From NCBI GenBank assembly GCA_021817065.1, contig JAKAWH010000018.1, forward strand, positions 1 to 37,900: a DNA stretch of 37,900 nucleotides, written 5' to 3'. The position numbers and the translations under genes were made by a program. This DNA is from Actinomycetes bacterium. GTDB lineage: Bacteria; Actinomycetota; Acidimicrobiia; Acidimicrobiales; JAKAVM01. The notes below the pieces were generated by a model. That model saw only the letters and a program-made list of their open reading frames with translations, was not told the origin of the DNA and did no database searches. Below, one piece after another: positions 1 to 6,978 of this stretch; position 1 is the first letter of the stretch, and every line of letters begins with the position of its first letter.

Positions 1-2
1 AC

Positions 3-1163
3 TACGGCAGGGAGGCCCTCCGCCTCGAAATGGGAGGGAGGGTCGATTCCCCTCCCGGCGAGTCCAACCGCCTGATTTACGACCCGAGGGGCGTTGTAGC
101 GGTGATCGCACCGTGGAACTTCCCGCTGGCCATCCCGGCGGGAATGACGACCGGTGCCCTGGCCGCTGGAAACACGGTCATCCTCAAGCCGGCCGAGCAA
201 TCGCCTGCCTGCGCGTACATCCTGGTGGAAGCACTTCTTGCTGCCGGGCTACCCCCCGGAGTCCTCGGCTTCCTTCCCGGAAGCGGGGAAAAGGTAGGCC
301 ACACCTTGGTGGAGCACCCAGGGATCGACGTCATCGCATTCACCGGCTCGCGCGAAGTTGGGTTGTCAATCAACGAGAATGCTGCCCGCCGCCAGGCTGG
401 TCGGCGCTCGGTATGCAAGGTGGTCTCCGAGATGGGAGGCAAGAACGCCATCGTCGTCGACGCCGACGCCGACCTGGACGAAGCGGTGGCGGCCGTCATC
501 CGGTCGGCATTCGGCTTCTCGGGGCAGAAGTGCTCCGCGGCTTCCCGAGTCATTGCCGTGGGCCCCGTCTACGACCGCCTCGCTGAGCGATTGGTTGGCG
601 CGGCGAGCGCCCTGGCGATCGGCGATCCCCGGGAGATGGGCACCCAGATGGGCCCCCTGATCGAGTCCTCCGCCGTCGAACGAATCGCCCGTTACCGGCG
701 CGATCCGGGAGGGGAGATACTTCTGGAGCGAGACGACGTGCCGGCCACCGGTTACTTCGCCGGGCCGGTGATCGTCGGTGCGGTCGACCCGGATTCCCCA
801 CTCGCCACCGACGAGATCTTCGGTCCGGTGCTGGCGCTCTTCAGTGCTGGCAGTTTCGAAGAAGCGCTCGCCCTCGCCAACCGGACCGACTATGCCCTGA
901 CCGCCGGCGTCGTCACACGCTCCCCTCGGCACATCCTCCAGGCTGCGACCGGGCTACGGGCCGGTAATGTCTACGTCAACCGTTCGATCACCGGAGCGGT
1001 GGTGGGAAGGCAACCCTTCGGCGGAGCGGGACTTTCGGGGGTCGGCTCCAAAGCAGGCGGTCCGGATTACGTTGCCCAGTTCACCATTCCCCGAGTGGTA
1101 AGCGAGAACACCATGCGCCACGGATTCGCCCCCACGGGCGGATCTGAGGGGACGATGCCGTGA
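3..1163 (+). CDS. Delta-1-pyrroline-5-carboxylate (L-glutamate semialdehyde) dehydrogenase, 5'-truncated by window edge
   Basis: Aldehyde dehydrogenase superfamily enzyme that oxidises P5C/glutamate-gamma-semialdehyde to glutamate with NAD+, the last step of proline and ornithine breakdown. The frame is already open at base 3, so the true start lies outside the window; about 386 residues are seen and roughly 130 are missing. Counting from the first ATG (base 30), it shows the N-terminal APWNFPLAIPAG and GNTVILKPAEQSP motifs, the catalytic-base motif EMGGK (E134), the nucleophile in GQKCSA (C168), EIFGPV near 262, and KAGGPDY near 341. The last motif and the overall resemblance to RocA/PutA C-terminal domains point to P5C dehydrogenase rather than a general ALDH. 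The next gene starts 61 bp downstream, and the two genes after it make proline from arginine, which fits the role. Whether the missing N-terminus is fused to a proline dehydrogenase (PutA-like) cannot be seen. Confidence 0.88.
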   Translation, partial: YGREALRLEMGGRVDSPPGESNRLIYDPRGVVAVIAPWNFPLAIPAGMTTGALAAGNTVILKPAEQSPACAYILVEALLAAGLPPGVLGFLPGSGEKVGHTLVEHPGIDVIAFTGSREVGLSINENAARRQAGRRSVCKVVSEMGGKNAIVVDADADLDEAVAAVIRSAFGFSGQKCSAASRVIAVGPVYDRLAERLVGAASALAIGDPREMGTQMGPLIESSAVERIARYRRDPGGEILLERDDVPATGYFAGPVIVGAVDPDSPLATDEIFGPVLALFSAGSFEEALALANRTDYALTAGVVTRSPRHILQAATGLRAGNVYVNRSITGAVVGRQPFGGAGLSGVGSKAGGPDYVAQFTIPRVVSENTMRHGFAPTGGSEGTMP

Positions 1164-1224
1164 CCACCTTCGCTCGACAATTCACTCCTTCTTCGCCACT
1201 GCCCGGCCGGCCCGGGATCGCGCG

Positions 1225-2442
1225 ATGATCACCGAGACCGTCGAGTTGGCGGGCCACATTCTGGATTCCCTCACCCTTCCCAAGGTTCTCGACATGGTGA
1301 TCTCCCGGGAAGCCGACTACCGGATCGTGGAGATGGAAGTCGGGCGTACCAACCTGGATCCCTCCCGCGTGCTCCTCGAGCTCACCACCGGTGATTCCGA
1401 GACGATGAACAAGCTGATCGCCGAGTTGCACATCCAGGGTGCCAACCTGGTCGGGGACGCCGACGCCGAGGTCGTCGCCTGCGAGACCGCTGGGGTCCTC
1501 CCGGCCGGCTTCTACGCGACCACCAATCTACCGACCCGGGTCCGAATCGGAGGGACCTGGATCGAAGTCTCCTACCCGGAGATGGACTGCGCCCTAGTGG
1601 TCGACGAAACAGGCGCCCGGGCGGTCCCTATGCACGCCGTCCGCCCCGGGGATCCGGTGGTCGTAGGCCAACGAGGGGTGACAGTAGAGCCTCCCCGACG
1701 AGCTCGGGACCGTTCAGCCTTCGAGTTCATGAACTCCGATGCATCGTCGGAGAAGCCCAAGGGCTTGATCGTGGCCCGAGTCGCCGATCGCGTCCGTGCG
1801 GCCCACCGCGCGACGCCACCAGGCAAGGTGCTGGCTGTCTGCGGACCCGCAGTTATCCATACCGGTGCCGGCCCCGATCTAGCCCGGCTGGTTGCAGCCG
1901 GGTGGATAGACGTCCTCTTTGCCGGAAACGGATTCGCAACCCATGACATCGAGTCGAACATGCTTGGAACCTCTCTGGGTGTCTCGATGGCTGGCGAGGC
2001 TTCCGGTGAAGAAGGCCACTCCAACCACCTGGTGGCCATCAACGAGGTCCGTCGCCACGGGTCGATCGCAGCGGCGGTGAAGCGGGGGGCGCTTACCGGC
2101 GGAGTGATGTTCGAATGCTGTACCCACCACGTGCCATTCGTCCTGGGGGGATCGGTCCGTGACGACGGACCGCTTCCCGACGTGATTACCGACGTGGTCG
2201 CTGCAGCCGACGCCATGCGCTCTCACCTTCCCGGAGTGGGGGTAGCCCTGATGCTCGCGTCGACCTTGCACGCCATCGCAACCGGCAATCTCCTGGCAGC
2301 CTCTGTGGAGACATTCTGCATCGACATCAACCAAGCGGTGGTCACCAAGCTGGCTGATCGGGGAAGCCACCAGGCCCTCGGCATCGTCACCGATGTCGGG
2401 TTGTTCCTCCGCGAGCTAGCGGACAACCTGTGCCGGGACTGA
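1225..2442 (+). CDS. TIGR00300-family (LOR/SDH-domain) ornithine cyclodeaminase
   Basis: This 405-aa protein belongs to the family once annotated 'LOR/SDH bifunctional enzyme conserved domain' (TIGR00300). Archaeal members and the C-terminal half of cyanobacterial AgrE are known to convert ornithine to proline plus ammonia using NAD. The start ATG gives an N-terminus (VELAGHILDSLTLPKVLDMV) that matches where family members begin. Visible blocks are GANLVGDADAE near 72, ATTNLPTRVRIGGTWIEV near 97-114, the dinucleotide/substrate segment CGPAVIHTGAGPDLARLV near 206, FAGNGFATHDIE near 232, a GEASGEEGHSNH stretch near 256, and SVETFCIDINQAVVTKL near 360. It lies between P5C dehydrogenase and an arginine dihydrolase-like gene, 10 bp before the latter's earliest start (GTG 2453). 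This supports an arginine/ornithine catabolic role. It is not related to the mu-crystallin-type ornithine cyclodeaminase. Family assignment is firm; the substrate is inferred from family and context. Confidence 0.85.
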   Translation: MITETVELAGHILDSLTLPKVLDMVISREADYRIVEMEVGRTNLDPSRVLLELTTGDSETMNKLIAELHIQGANLVGDADAEVVACETAGVLPAGFYATTNLPTRVRIGGTWIEVSYPEMDCALVVDETGARAVPMHAVRPGDPVVVGQRGVTVEPPRRARDRSAFEFMNSDASSEKPKGLIVARVADRVRAAHRATPPGKVLAVCGPAVIHTGAGPDLARLVAAGWIDVLFAGNGFATHDIESNMLGTSLGVSMAGEASGEEGHSNHLVAINEVRRHGSIAAAVKRGALTGGVMFECCTHHVPFVLGGSVRDDGPLPDVITDVVAAADAMRSHLPGVGVALMLASTLHAIATGNLLAASVETFCIDINQAVVTKLADRGSHQALGIVTDVGLFLRELADNLCRD

Positions 2443-2479
2443 ACACGCCGGAGTGGTCCGCCATCGGTCTTTTCGAGCC

Positions 2480-3358
2480 ATGCCCGACGGACGCCAAGTG
2501 ACTCCTCTGCCCTGGGGCAGGCGGTATCTGATGTGCCCACCCGACAACTTCGGGGTCGTCTACGAGATCAATCCCTGGATGCACACAGAGGTGGGTCCCG
2601 ACCCTGACCTCGCCCGTGCCCAGTTCGACAACCTGGTCGCCACCCTTACCGCGTCTGGTGCCGAAGTCGAGATGCTGCCTTCCGAGACCGGACTACCCGA
2701 CATGGTGTTCACTGCCAACGCTGGCGTGGTAAGCGGCGGCACCTTCGTGCCCGCACGCTTCCGCCATCCTCAACGCCAGGGTGAAACCCCTCTCGACACC
2801 GCATGGTTCCGCTCGAATGGCTACGACGTTCGGGAGCTACCCGCTGGTGGATGCCAGGAAGGAGCAGGTGACGCGCTACCGATCTTTTCTCCCGGTATCA
2901 GACCAGTGCTGGTGTGTGGCTACCGCTTCCGTTCCGATATTTCTACCCACGGTGCCATCTCATCGCTGCTCGGCGTGCCGACCCGTTCGGTCGAGTTGGC
3001 CGACGATCGCTTCTACCACCTCGATCTCTGCTTCTGCCCGCTCAACGGGCGGCGAGCTATGGTCGCCTCTGCCGGTTTCGACCGATATGGAATGGCAGTC
3101 ATCGAGTCGCTGGTGCCCGAACCGCTCATTCTCGACACCGAGGAAGCGCTGAGCTTCTGCGCCAACTCTGTGGTGGTGGGCGATGTCGTGGTCATGCCGG
3201 CCTGCCCACCCCGAGTGGGGCGAATACTCGAATCGTGGGGCTTTTCCGTGGTGGTGGTGGATGTGGGCGAGTTTCTCAAGGCGGGTGGAGGATGCCGGTG
3301 CCTCACCCTTGCGCTTGACGTGGACCTCTCGGACACTTGCGATTCGCAAGCCACCTGA
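2480..3358 (+). CDS. Arginine dihydrolase-like protein (ArgZ/AgrE N-terminal domain; guanidine-modifying enzyme fold)
   Basis: Amidinotransferase/deiminase-superfamily protein of about 292 aa. ArgZ-type enzymes hydrolyse arginine to ornithine, CO2 and two NH3. Numbered from the alternative GTG start at 2453, the features are RYLMCPP (24-30), YEINPWM (37-43), FTANAG with N89, EGAGD (136-140), YHLDLCF with H189, a CANSV block with N238, and GGGCRCLTL with presumed nucleophile C283. This Cys-His-acid arrangement and the TANAG asparagine match arginine dihydrolases better than arginine deiminases. In cyanobacterial AgrE this domain is fused ahead of the TIGR00300 domain; here it is a separate gene placed after it. 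Start choice is uncertain: ATG 2480 keeps about 15 residues before RYLMCPP, while GTG 2453 lies 10 bp after the previous stop. Dimethylarginine hydrolase remains a weaker alternative. Confidence 0.78.
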   Translation: MPDGRQVTPLPWGRRYLMCPPDNFGVVYEINPWMHTEVGPDPDLARAQFDNLVATLTASGAEVEMLPSETGLPDMVFTANAGVVSGGTFVPARFRHPQRQGETPLDTAWFRSNGYDVRELPAGGCQEGAGDALPIFSPGIRPVLVCGYRFRSDISTHGAISSLLGVPTRSVELADDRFYHLDLCFCPLNGRRAMVASAGFDRYGMAVIESLVPEPLILDTEEALSFCANSVVVGDVVVMPACPPRVGRILESWGFSVVVVDVGEFLKAGGGCRCLTLALDVDLSDTCDSQAT

Positions 3359-3445
3359 GATTGCCGAGTTGACAACGATCGAAACCGCGGATGCACGCGG
3401 CATTCCGCCGTTAGTCGGAAAGCACCGTCCCGGCGTTTCCGATAT

Positions 3446-3953
3446 GTGACTTCTCTGACGGCTGAAGCCTCCGCCAACCCAGAGAGACTGGGCGCGACGG
3501 TAGTCGATCGTGGATTCGATGAACTGCGCGGCGCGGTAGGGACCCCTGCTCAGATTCGCGCCTACCTGCGCGGTCTGGAGGAGTGCGGCGTCGACCAGGT
3601 CATATTCGTCAGCCAAGCTGGATACAACCGTCATGAACACATCATTCAGTCGATGGAGCTTTTCGCTGCGGAGGTGTTGCCCGAATTCGCCGACCGCGCC
3701 GAGGATCGGGAACGTACGAAGATGGCCAGGCTCCAGAGAGCGACCGACGCGGCTCTCGCCCGCAAGCCCGCCGACGACCATCCCCCCCCTCCCCAAGGAT
3801 GGTTATAGCTTCCCTGCAATCCCCATGTCCCTGGCTGACCGCATGGGAAACGACCAGTTCTATTCACTGCTGGACCAGGCGGGGAAGGAGGCGGCTGCCG
3901 GCAACCTCGAAGGTTTCATCGCCGGACTGGGAACACCGGATCCCTTCGCATAG
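3446..3953 (+). pseudogene. Remnant of an LLM-class (luciferase-like) flavin/F420 oxidoreductase, N-terminus missing and frameshifted
   Basis: The reading frame from GTG 3446 encodes only the C-terminal portion of an LLM-class oxidoreductase: a GTPAQIRAYLRGLEECGVDQ segment followed by VIFVSQAG, NRHEHI, SMELFAAEVLPEFADR and an RERTKMARL tail. The first ~290 residues with the catalytic barrel are absent. The frame ends at base 3808 as ...PPPPQGWL. If one base is skipped inside the run of eight C at 3782-3789, translation continues as KDGYSFPAIP ... LADRMGNDQFYSLLDQAG ... LGTPDPFA to a stop at 3951-3953, which is the expected tail of the family. The fragment therefore has both a deletion and a homopolymer frameshift (or a sequencing indel). 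It is very unlikely to be functional. It starts in the same frame as the preceding arginine dihydrolase-like gene, 87 bp after its stop. Confidence 0.72.
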
Positions 3954-3998
3954 CTCCCTTTCACGGCGGACCCACCCCGGTCGATCGGCGGGGAGTGG

Positions 3999-4028
3999 TT
4001 GACACCGAGATATTTTCCGTCTTAGTGT
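3999..4028 (+). promoter_or_regulatory. Putative sigma-70-type promoter of the molybdopterin oxidoreductase gene
   Basis: A consensus -35 box TTGACA (3999-4004) is followed after 18 bp by TAGTGT (4023-4028), or after 17 bp by TTAGTG, as a weak -10 box. The surrounding sequence is locally AT-rich (gatattttccg) in otherwise GC-rich DNA. A strong ribosome binding site GGGGAGG (4040-4046) lies 6 nt before the GTG start at 4053, so the leader would be short. The -10 match is imperfect, hence moderate confidence. Confidence 0.5.
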
Positions 4029-4052
4029 TCTATCTGTCAGGGGAGGTCTGCC

Positions 4053-6827
4053 GTGAATCCCGTACGACTGCCGATCAGGGCGGTTCCGAGACCAAGTCCC
4101 GCCTGCGAGGGTTCATACCGATCCCGGTGGGCATGGGACCGGGTGGAGTGGGGCACCCATTGCGTCGACTGCTATCCGGGCAACTGCCCCTACCGCGTCT
4201 ACGTCCGCGACGGCAAGGTGGTGCGGGAGGAACCTTCGGGCACCTTCGCTGCCACCGAGCCGGGAGTGCCCGACCTGAACCCGGCCGGGTGCAACAAGGG
4301 CGCTACGTGGAGCCGGCAACTCGACAATCCCGATCGGGTCCACTACCCGATGCGCCGTGCCGGTCCCCGCGGTAGCGGGAAATGGGAGAGGATCGGCTGG
4401 GAAGAGGCACTCAAGATGCTTGCCGACGCGGTGATCGACGCTATAGAGACCTCCGGGCCCGAGTCGGTGGTCCACGAGGGGACGCCCGAGATGACCACCG
4501 TCGTGCCGACCCACCGGTTCATGGGAATGCTGGGAGGCACGGTCACCGACTTCAATGCCACCACCAACGACTTTGACGTCGGCCTGCAGATGACCTTCGG
4601 CAAGTACAACATCGTGTCGTCGGTGGACGACTGGTTCCACGCCGACCTCCTGCTGGTGTGGTTCCTCAATCCCGCCTACACCCGTATCCCGTATTTCCAC
4701 ATCGTCCCCGAGGCCCGATACCGGGGAGCCGAGGTGGTGCTGGTGGCGCCGGACGTCAATGCGACAGCCATGCACACCGACCTCTTCGTACCGGTCGAGC
4801 CGGGGCACGACGGCGCACTCGCCCTCGCCATGTGCCAGGTGATCCTGGAGGAGGGCCTGGCCGACCGAGAGTTCGTAATCACCCAGACGGATCTCTCCTT
4901 GCTGGTGCGCACCGACACCGAACGCTTCCTTCGCCACAGCGATCTCGAAGCAGGAGGGCGGGACGATGTCTTCCAGCAGTGGGTGGGCGGAGAAGCCCGT
5001 CCGGCACCACGGGGATCGCTGGACGTCGGCGACCCGCCACCCGAACTGGAGGGGACCTTCCGGGTCACCACCATCGATGCCGGTGAGGTTGAGGTCGCAC
5101 CGGTCTTCGAACTCCTGCGGCGGCATCTGGACCGCAACTTCCGTCCGGAGGAGGTGGCCAGCACCTGTGGCGTCCACCCCGACGTGATCCGTTTGCTGGC
5201 CCGCAAAGTCGCCAAAGGGCGTACCGAGATCCTGCTTGGAGCCGCCTCCTCGAAGTTCTTCCACAGCGACTTGATCCAGCGATCGTTGTGCCTGTTGGTC
5301 GCCCTCACCGGCAACTGGGGCAAAAAAGGCACCGGCATCCGTTCCTGGAGCGCCGGAATGTTCGACGGGCCTGCCATGACCATGGCCAAGGGCGTCCCCG
5401 GTCCGGAGGGCACCGAGATGGTGGTAGGCGCGATCGAAGGCTTAGTGGCTGCAGCTCAAGCCGCCGATCCCACCATGACCCGCGAAATCGCTTCCACCTC
5501 GCTGAGCCGGCTCACTTCCAACATGGTCCCGCCCTTCTTCTTCTGGTACGAGTTCTGCGGCTTTCGCGACCGCTGGTCTCGCCAGGACTGGGGCGACCCG
5601 TCGATGACCCGGCCCTTCTCCGATTATGTCGACGAGGCACTGGCATCCGGCTGGTGGGACGGTTTGGTGAAGCTGACTCCCGAGAGGCGGCCACGAGTCC
5701 TTGTCGAATGCGGCGGCAATATATTGCGGCGCACCAGGGGCGGTAGGGCGATGCTGATGGAGAATCTCTGGCCCACGCTCGACATGGTGACCGTCATCGA
5801 CTGGCGGATGTCCGCCACCGCGCTGCACGCCGACCTGGTGCTTCCGGCGACCAACCACTACGAGAAGATCGACTTCCACATTCCAACGCCGCATGTGATG
5901 CACCTCACCTTCTCGGACCTGGTCCAGGAACCGGCCGGTGAAGCACGTACCGAGTTCGATATCTTCGCCGGATTGGCACGTGCACTGGCCGAACGTGCCG
6001 CGGAACGCGGACTGGAGAGCTACCGCGATGCAACTGGCACGGTTCGACGCTACGACGAGCTTTGGGACCAGTACACCCTCGCGGGCTACCTAGCCGATCC
6101 CGAGGTCCGGGCCGACGAGATGCTGCGGGACAGCGCCTATACAGGGACCCTGCCGGCCGGCACCGATCTCGCCACCATGCGCCGGCACGGCCATCTCCGT
6201 TTCACCGGCTGGGGAGTGCTGCCCTTCGCCCTGTCGCAGGGGAGCCCTTTCCCCGAAGGCGAGACTCACACGCCTTTGCGCGATCATGTCGAGCGGCATC
6301 TTCCTTATCCCACCTTGACTCGGCGGGCACAGTTCTACATCGACCATCCGTGGTTCCTGGAAGCCGGCGAGGCCCTGCCGTGCCACAGGGACCCGCCTGC
6401 CATGGGCGGTCCGTTCCCCTTGAAGCTCACCTCGGGACATCCCCGGTGGAGCGTCCACGCCATGAACATGGCCCACCGGGATCTGCTCGAGACCCATCGG
6501 GGAGAGCCCCACGCGGTGATCAGCATCGAGGATGCTGCCGCCCGAGGCATCGAGGATGATCAGAGCGTAGAAGTGTTCAACGACGCCGGCTCCTTCGTGG
6601 TGCGGGCCAAGCTCTCGCCATCGGTCCGGCCGGGACAGCTCGTGGTCTACAACGGATGGGACGGCTTCCAGTTCAAGGGCTGGAACGCCCCCAACGAGGT
6701 CGAGCCCGGAATGGTCAAGTGGCTGCATCTGGTGGGTAACTACGGTCACCTCACCTACGCTCCCACCGGCTGGCAGCCGGCCACCGTCGATCGGGCCACC
6801 AGGGTCGACGTGCGCCCAAGTAGCTGA
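4053..6827 (+). CDS. Molybdopterin oxidoreductase, DMSO-reductase superfamily, NarG/EbdA-like (type II-like) catalytic subunit
   Basis: A 924-aa catalytic subunit that should bind a bis-pterin Mo (or W) cofactor and one [4Fe-4S] cluster. The N-terminal cluster motif H36-x3-C40-x4-C45-x34-C80 (THCVDCYPGNC ... AGCNKG) with a leading His resembles NarG and ethylbenzene/DMS dehydrogenase alpha subunits, not formate dehydrogenases. Other marks are WERIGWEEAL (111-120), GAEVVLVAPD with the following D(L)FVPVEPGHDGALALAM segment, LLVALTGNWGKKGTG, DLVLPATNHYEKIDF, and the C-terminal molybdopterin dinucleotide-binding domain (LTSGHPRWSVHAMNM, then ISIEDAAARGIEDDQSVEVFN). GTG 4053 is chosen because GGGGAGG lies 6 nt upstream. 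I see no twin-arginine signal, so it is probably cytoplasmic or exported with a partner. No iron-sulfur, haem or chaperone subunit is adjacent. Where NarG has its Mo-ligand Asp, my by-eye alignment gives Ile187/Asn186. Substrate unknown. Confidence 0.87.
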   Translation: MNPVRLPIRAVPRPSPACEGSYRSRWAWDRVEWGTHCVDCYPGNCPYRVYVRDGKVVREEPSGTFAATEPGVPDLNPAGCNKGATWSRQLDNPDRVHYPMRRAGPRGSGKWERIGWEEALKMLADAVIDAIETSGPESVVHEGTPEMTTVVPTHRFMGMLGGTVTDFNATTNDFDVGLQMTFGKYNIVSSVDDWFHADLLLVWFLNPAYTRIPYFHIVPEARYRGAEVVLVAPDVNATAMHTDLFVPVEPGHDGALALAMCQVILEEGLADREFVITQTDLSLLVRTDTERFLRHSDLEAGGRDDVFQQWVGGEARPAPRGSLDVGDPPPELEGTFRVTTIDAGEVEVAPVFELLRRHLDRNFRPEEVASTCGVHPDVIRLLARKVAKGRTEILLGAASSKFFHSDLIQRSLCLLVALTGNWGKKGTGIRSWSAGMFDGPAMTMAKGVPGPEGTEMVVGAIEGLVAAAQAADPTMTREIASTSLSRLTSNMVPPFFFWYEFCGFRDRWSRQDWGDPSMTRPFSDYVDEALASGWWDGLVKLTPERRPRVLVECGGNILRRTRGGRAMLMENLWPTLDMVTVIDWRMSATALHADLVLPATNHYEKIDFHIPTPHVMHLTFSDLVQEPAGEARTEFDIFAGLARALAERAAERGLESYRDATGTVRRYDELWDQYTLAGYLADPEVRADEMLRDSAYTGTLPAGTDLATMRRHGHLRFTGWGVLPFALSQGSPFPEGETHTPLRDHVERHLPYPTLTRRAQFYIDHPWFLEAGEALPCHRDPPAMGGPFPLKLTSGHPRWSVHAMNMAHRDLLETHRGEPHAVISIEDAAARGIEDDQSVEVFNDAGSFVVRAKLSPSVRPGQLVVYNGWDGFQFKGWNAPNEVEPGMVKWLHLVGNYGHLTYAPTGWQPATVDRATRVDVRPSS

Positions 6828-6850
6828 GCTACGGCTCTTCCCTGATCGGT

Positions 6851-6908
6851 ACACCTGATCACCCGGTCCCCCGCGAACCGGATGCAAAGTGAGCCGGAGT
6901 CTCACACC
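6851..6908 (+). repeat. 58-bp direct repeat, copy 1
   Basis: Runs from acacctgatcacccgg to gagtctcacacc and is repeated 70 bp downstream with a single substitution (a at 6887, c in copy 2). It contains two short inverted repeats: CCGGT...ACCGG (9-nt loop) and GTGAG...CTCAC (7-nt loop). It lies between the convergent ends of the molybdoenzyme gene and dprA and is non-coding. Function unknown; it could be a REP-like element or a terminator module. Confidence 0.85.
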
Positions 6909-6920
6909 TCGGTCGCCGCC

Positions 6921-6978
6921 ACACCTGATCACCCGGTCCCCCGCGAACCGGATGCACAGTGAGCCGGAGTCTCACACC
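6921..6978 (+). repeat. 58-bp direct repeat, copy 2 (overlaps dprA 3' end)
   Basis: Second copy of the 58-bp element, differing from copy 1 at one base. The 12-bp spacer between copies is unrelated. Its last 7 bases overlap the dprA stop codon (6972-6974), so the GTGAG...CTCAC hairpin sits at the very end of the dprA message and could act in mRNA 3'-end formation. Confidence 0.85.

Noticed and set aside
2453-2479. N-terminal extension of the arginine dihydrolase-like protein from GTG 2453
   Set aside because: Not excluded, but the GGAG sits directly against the GTG (no spacing) and the extra residues are unlike the family, so ATG 2480 is listed.
4113-5264. Long open frame (383 codons) on the - strand inside the molybdoenzyme gene
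   Set aside because: Shadow frame typical of GC-rich coding DNA; no recognisable domain, and the + strand frame carries clear family motifs.
6828-6850. Terminator at the molybdoenzyme stop (GTAGCT-G-AGCTAC)
   Set aside because: A one-base loop is sterically impossible and there is no U-tract; the downstream 58-bp repeats are better candidates.
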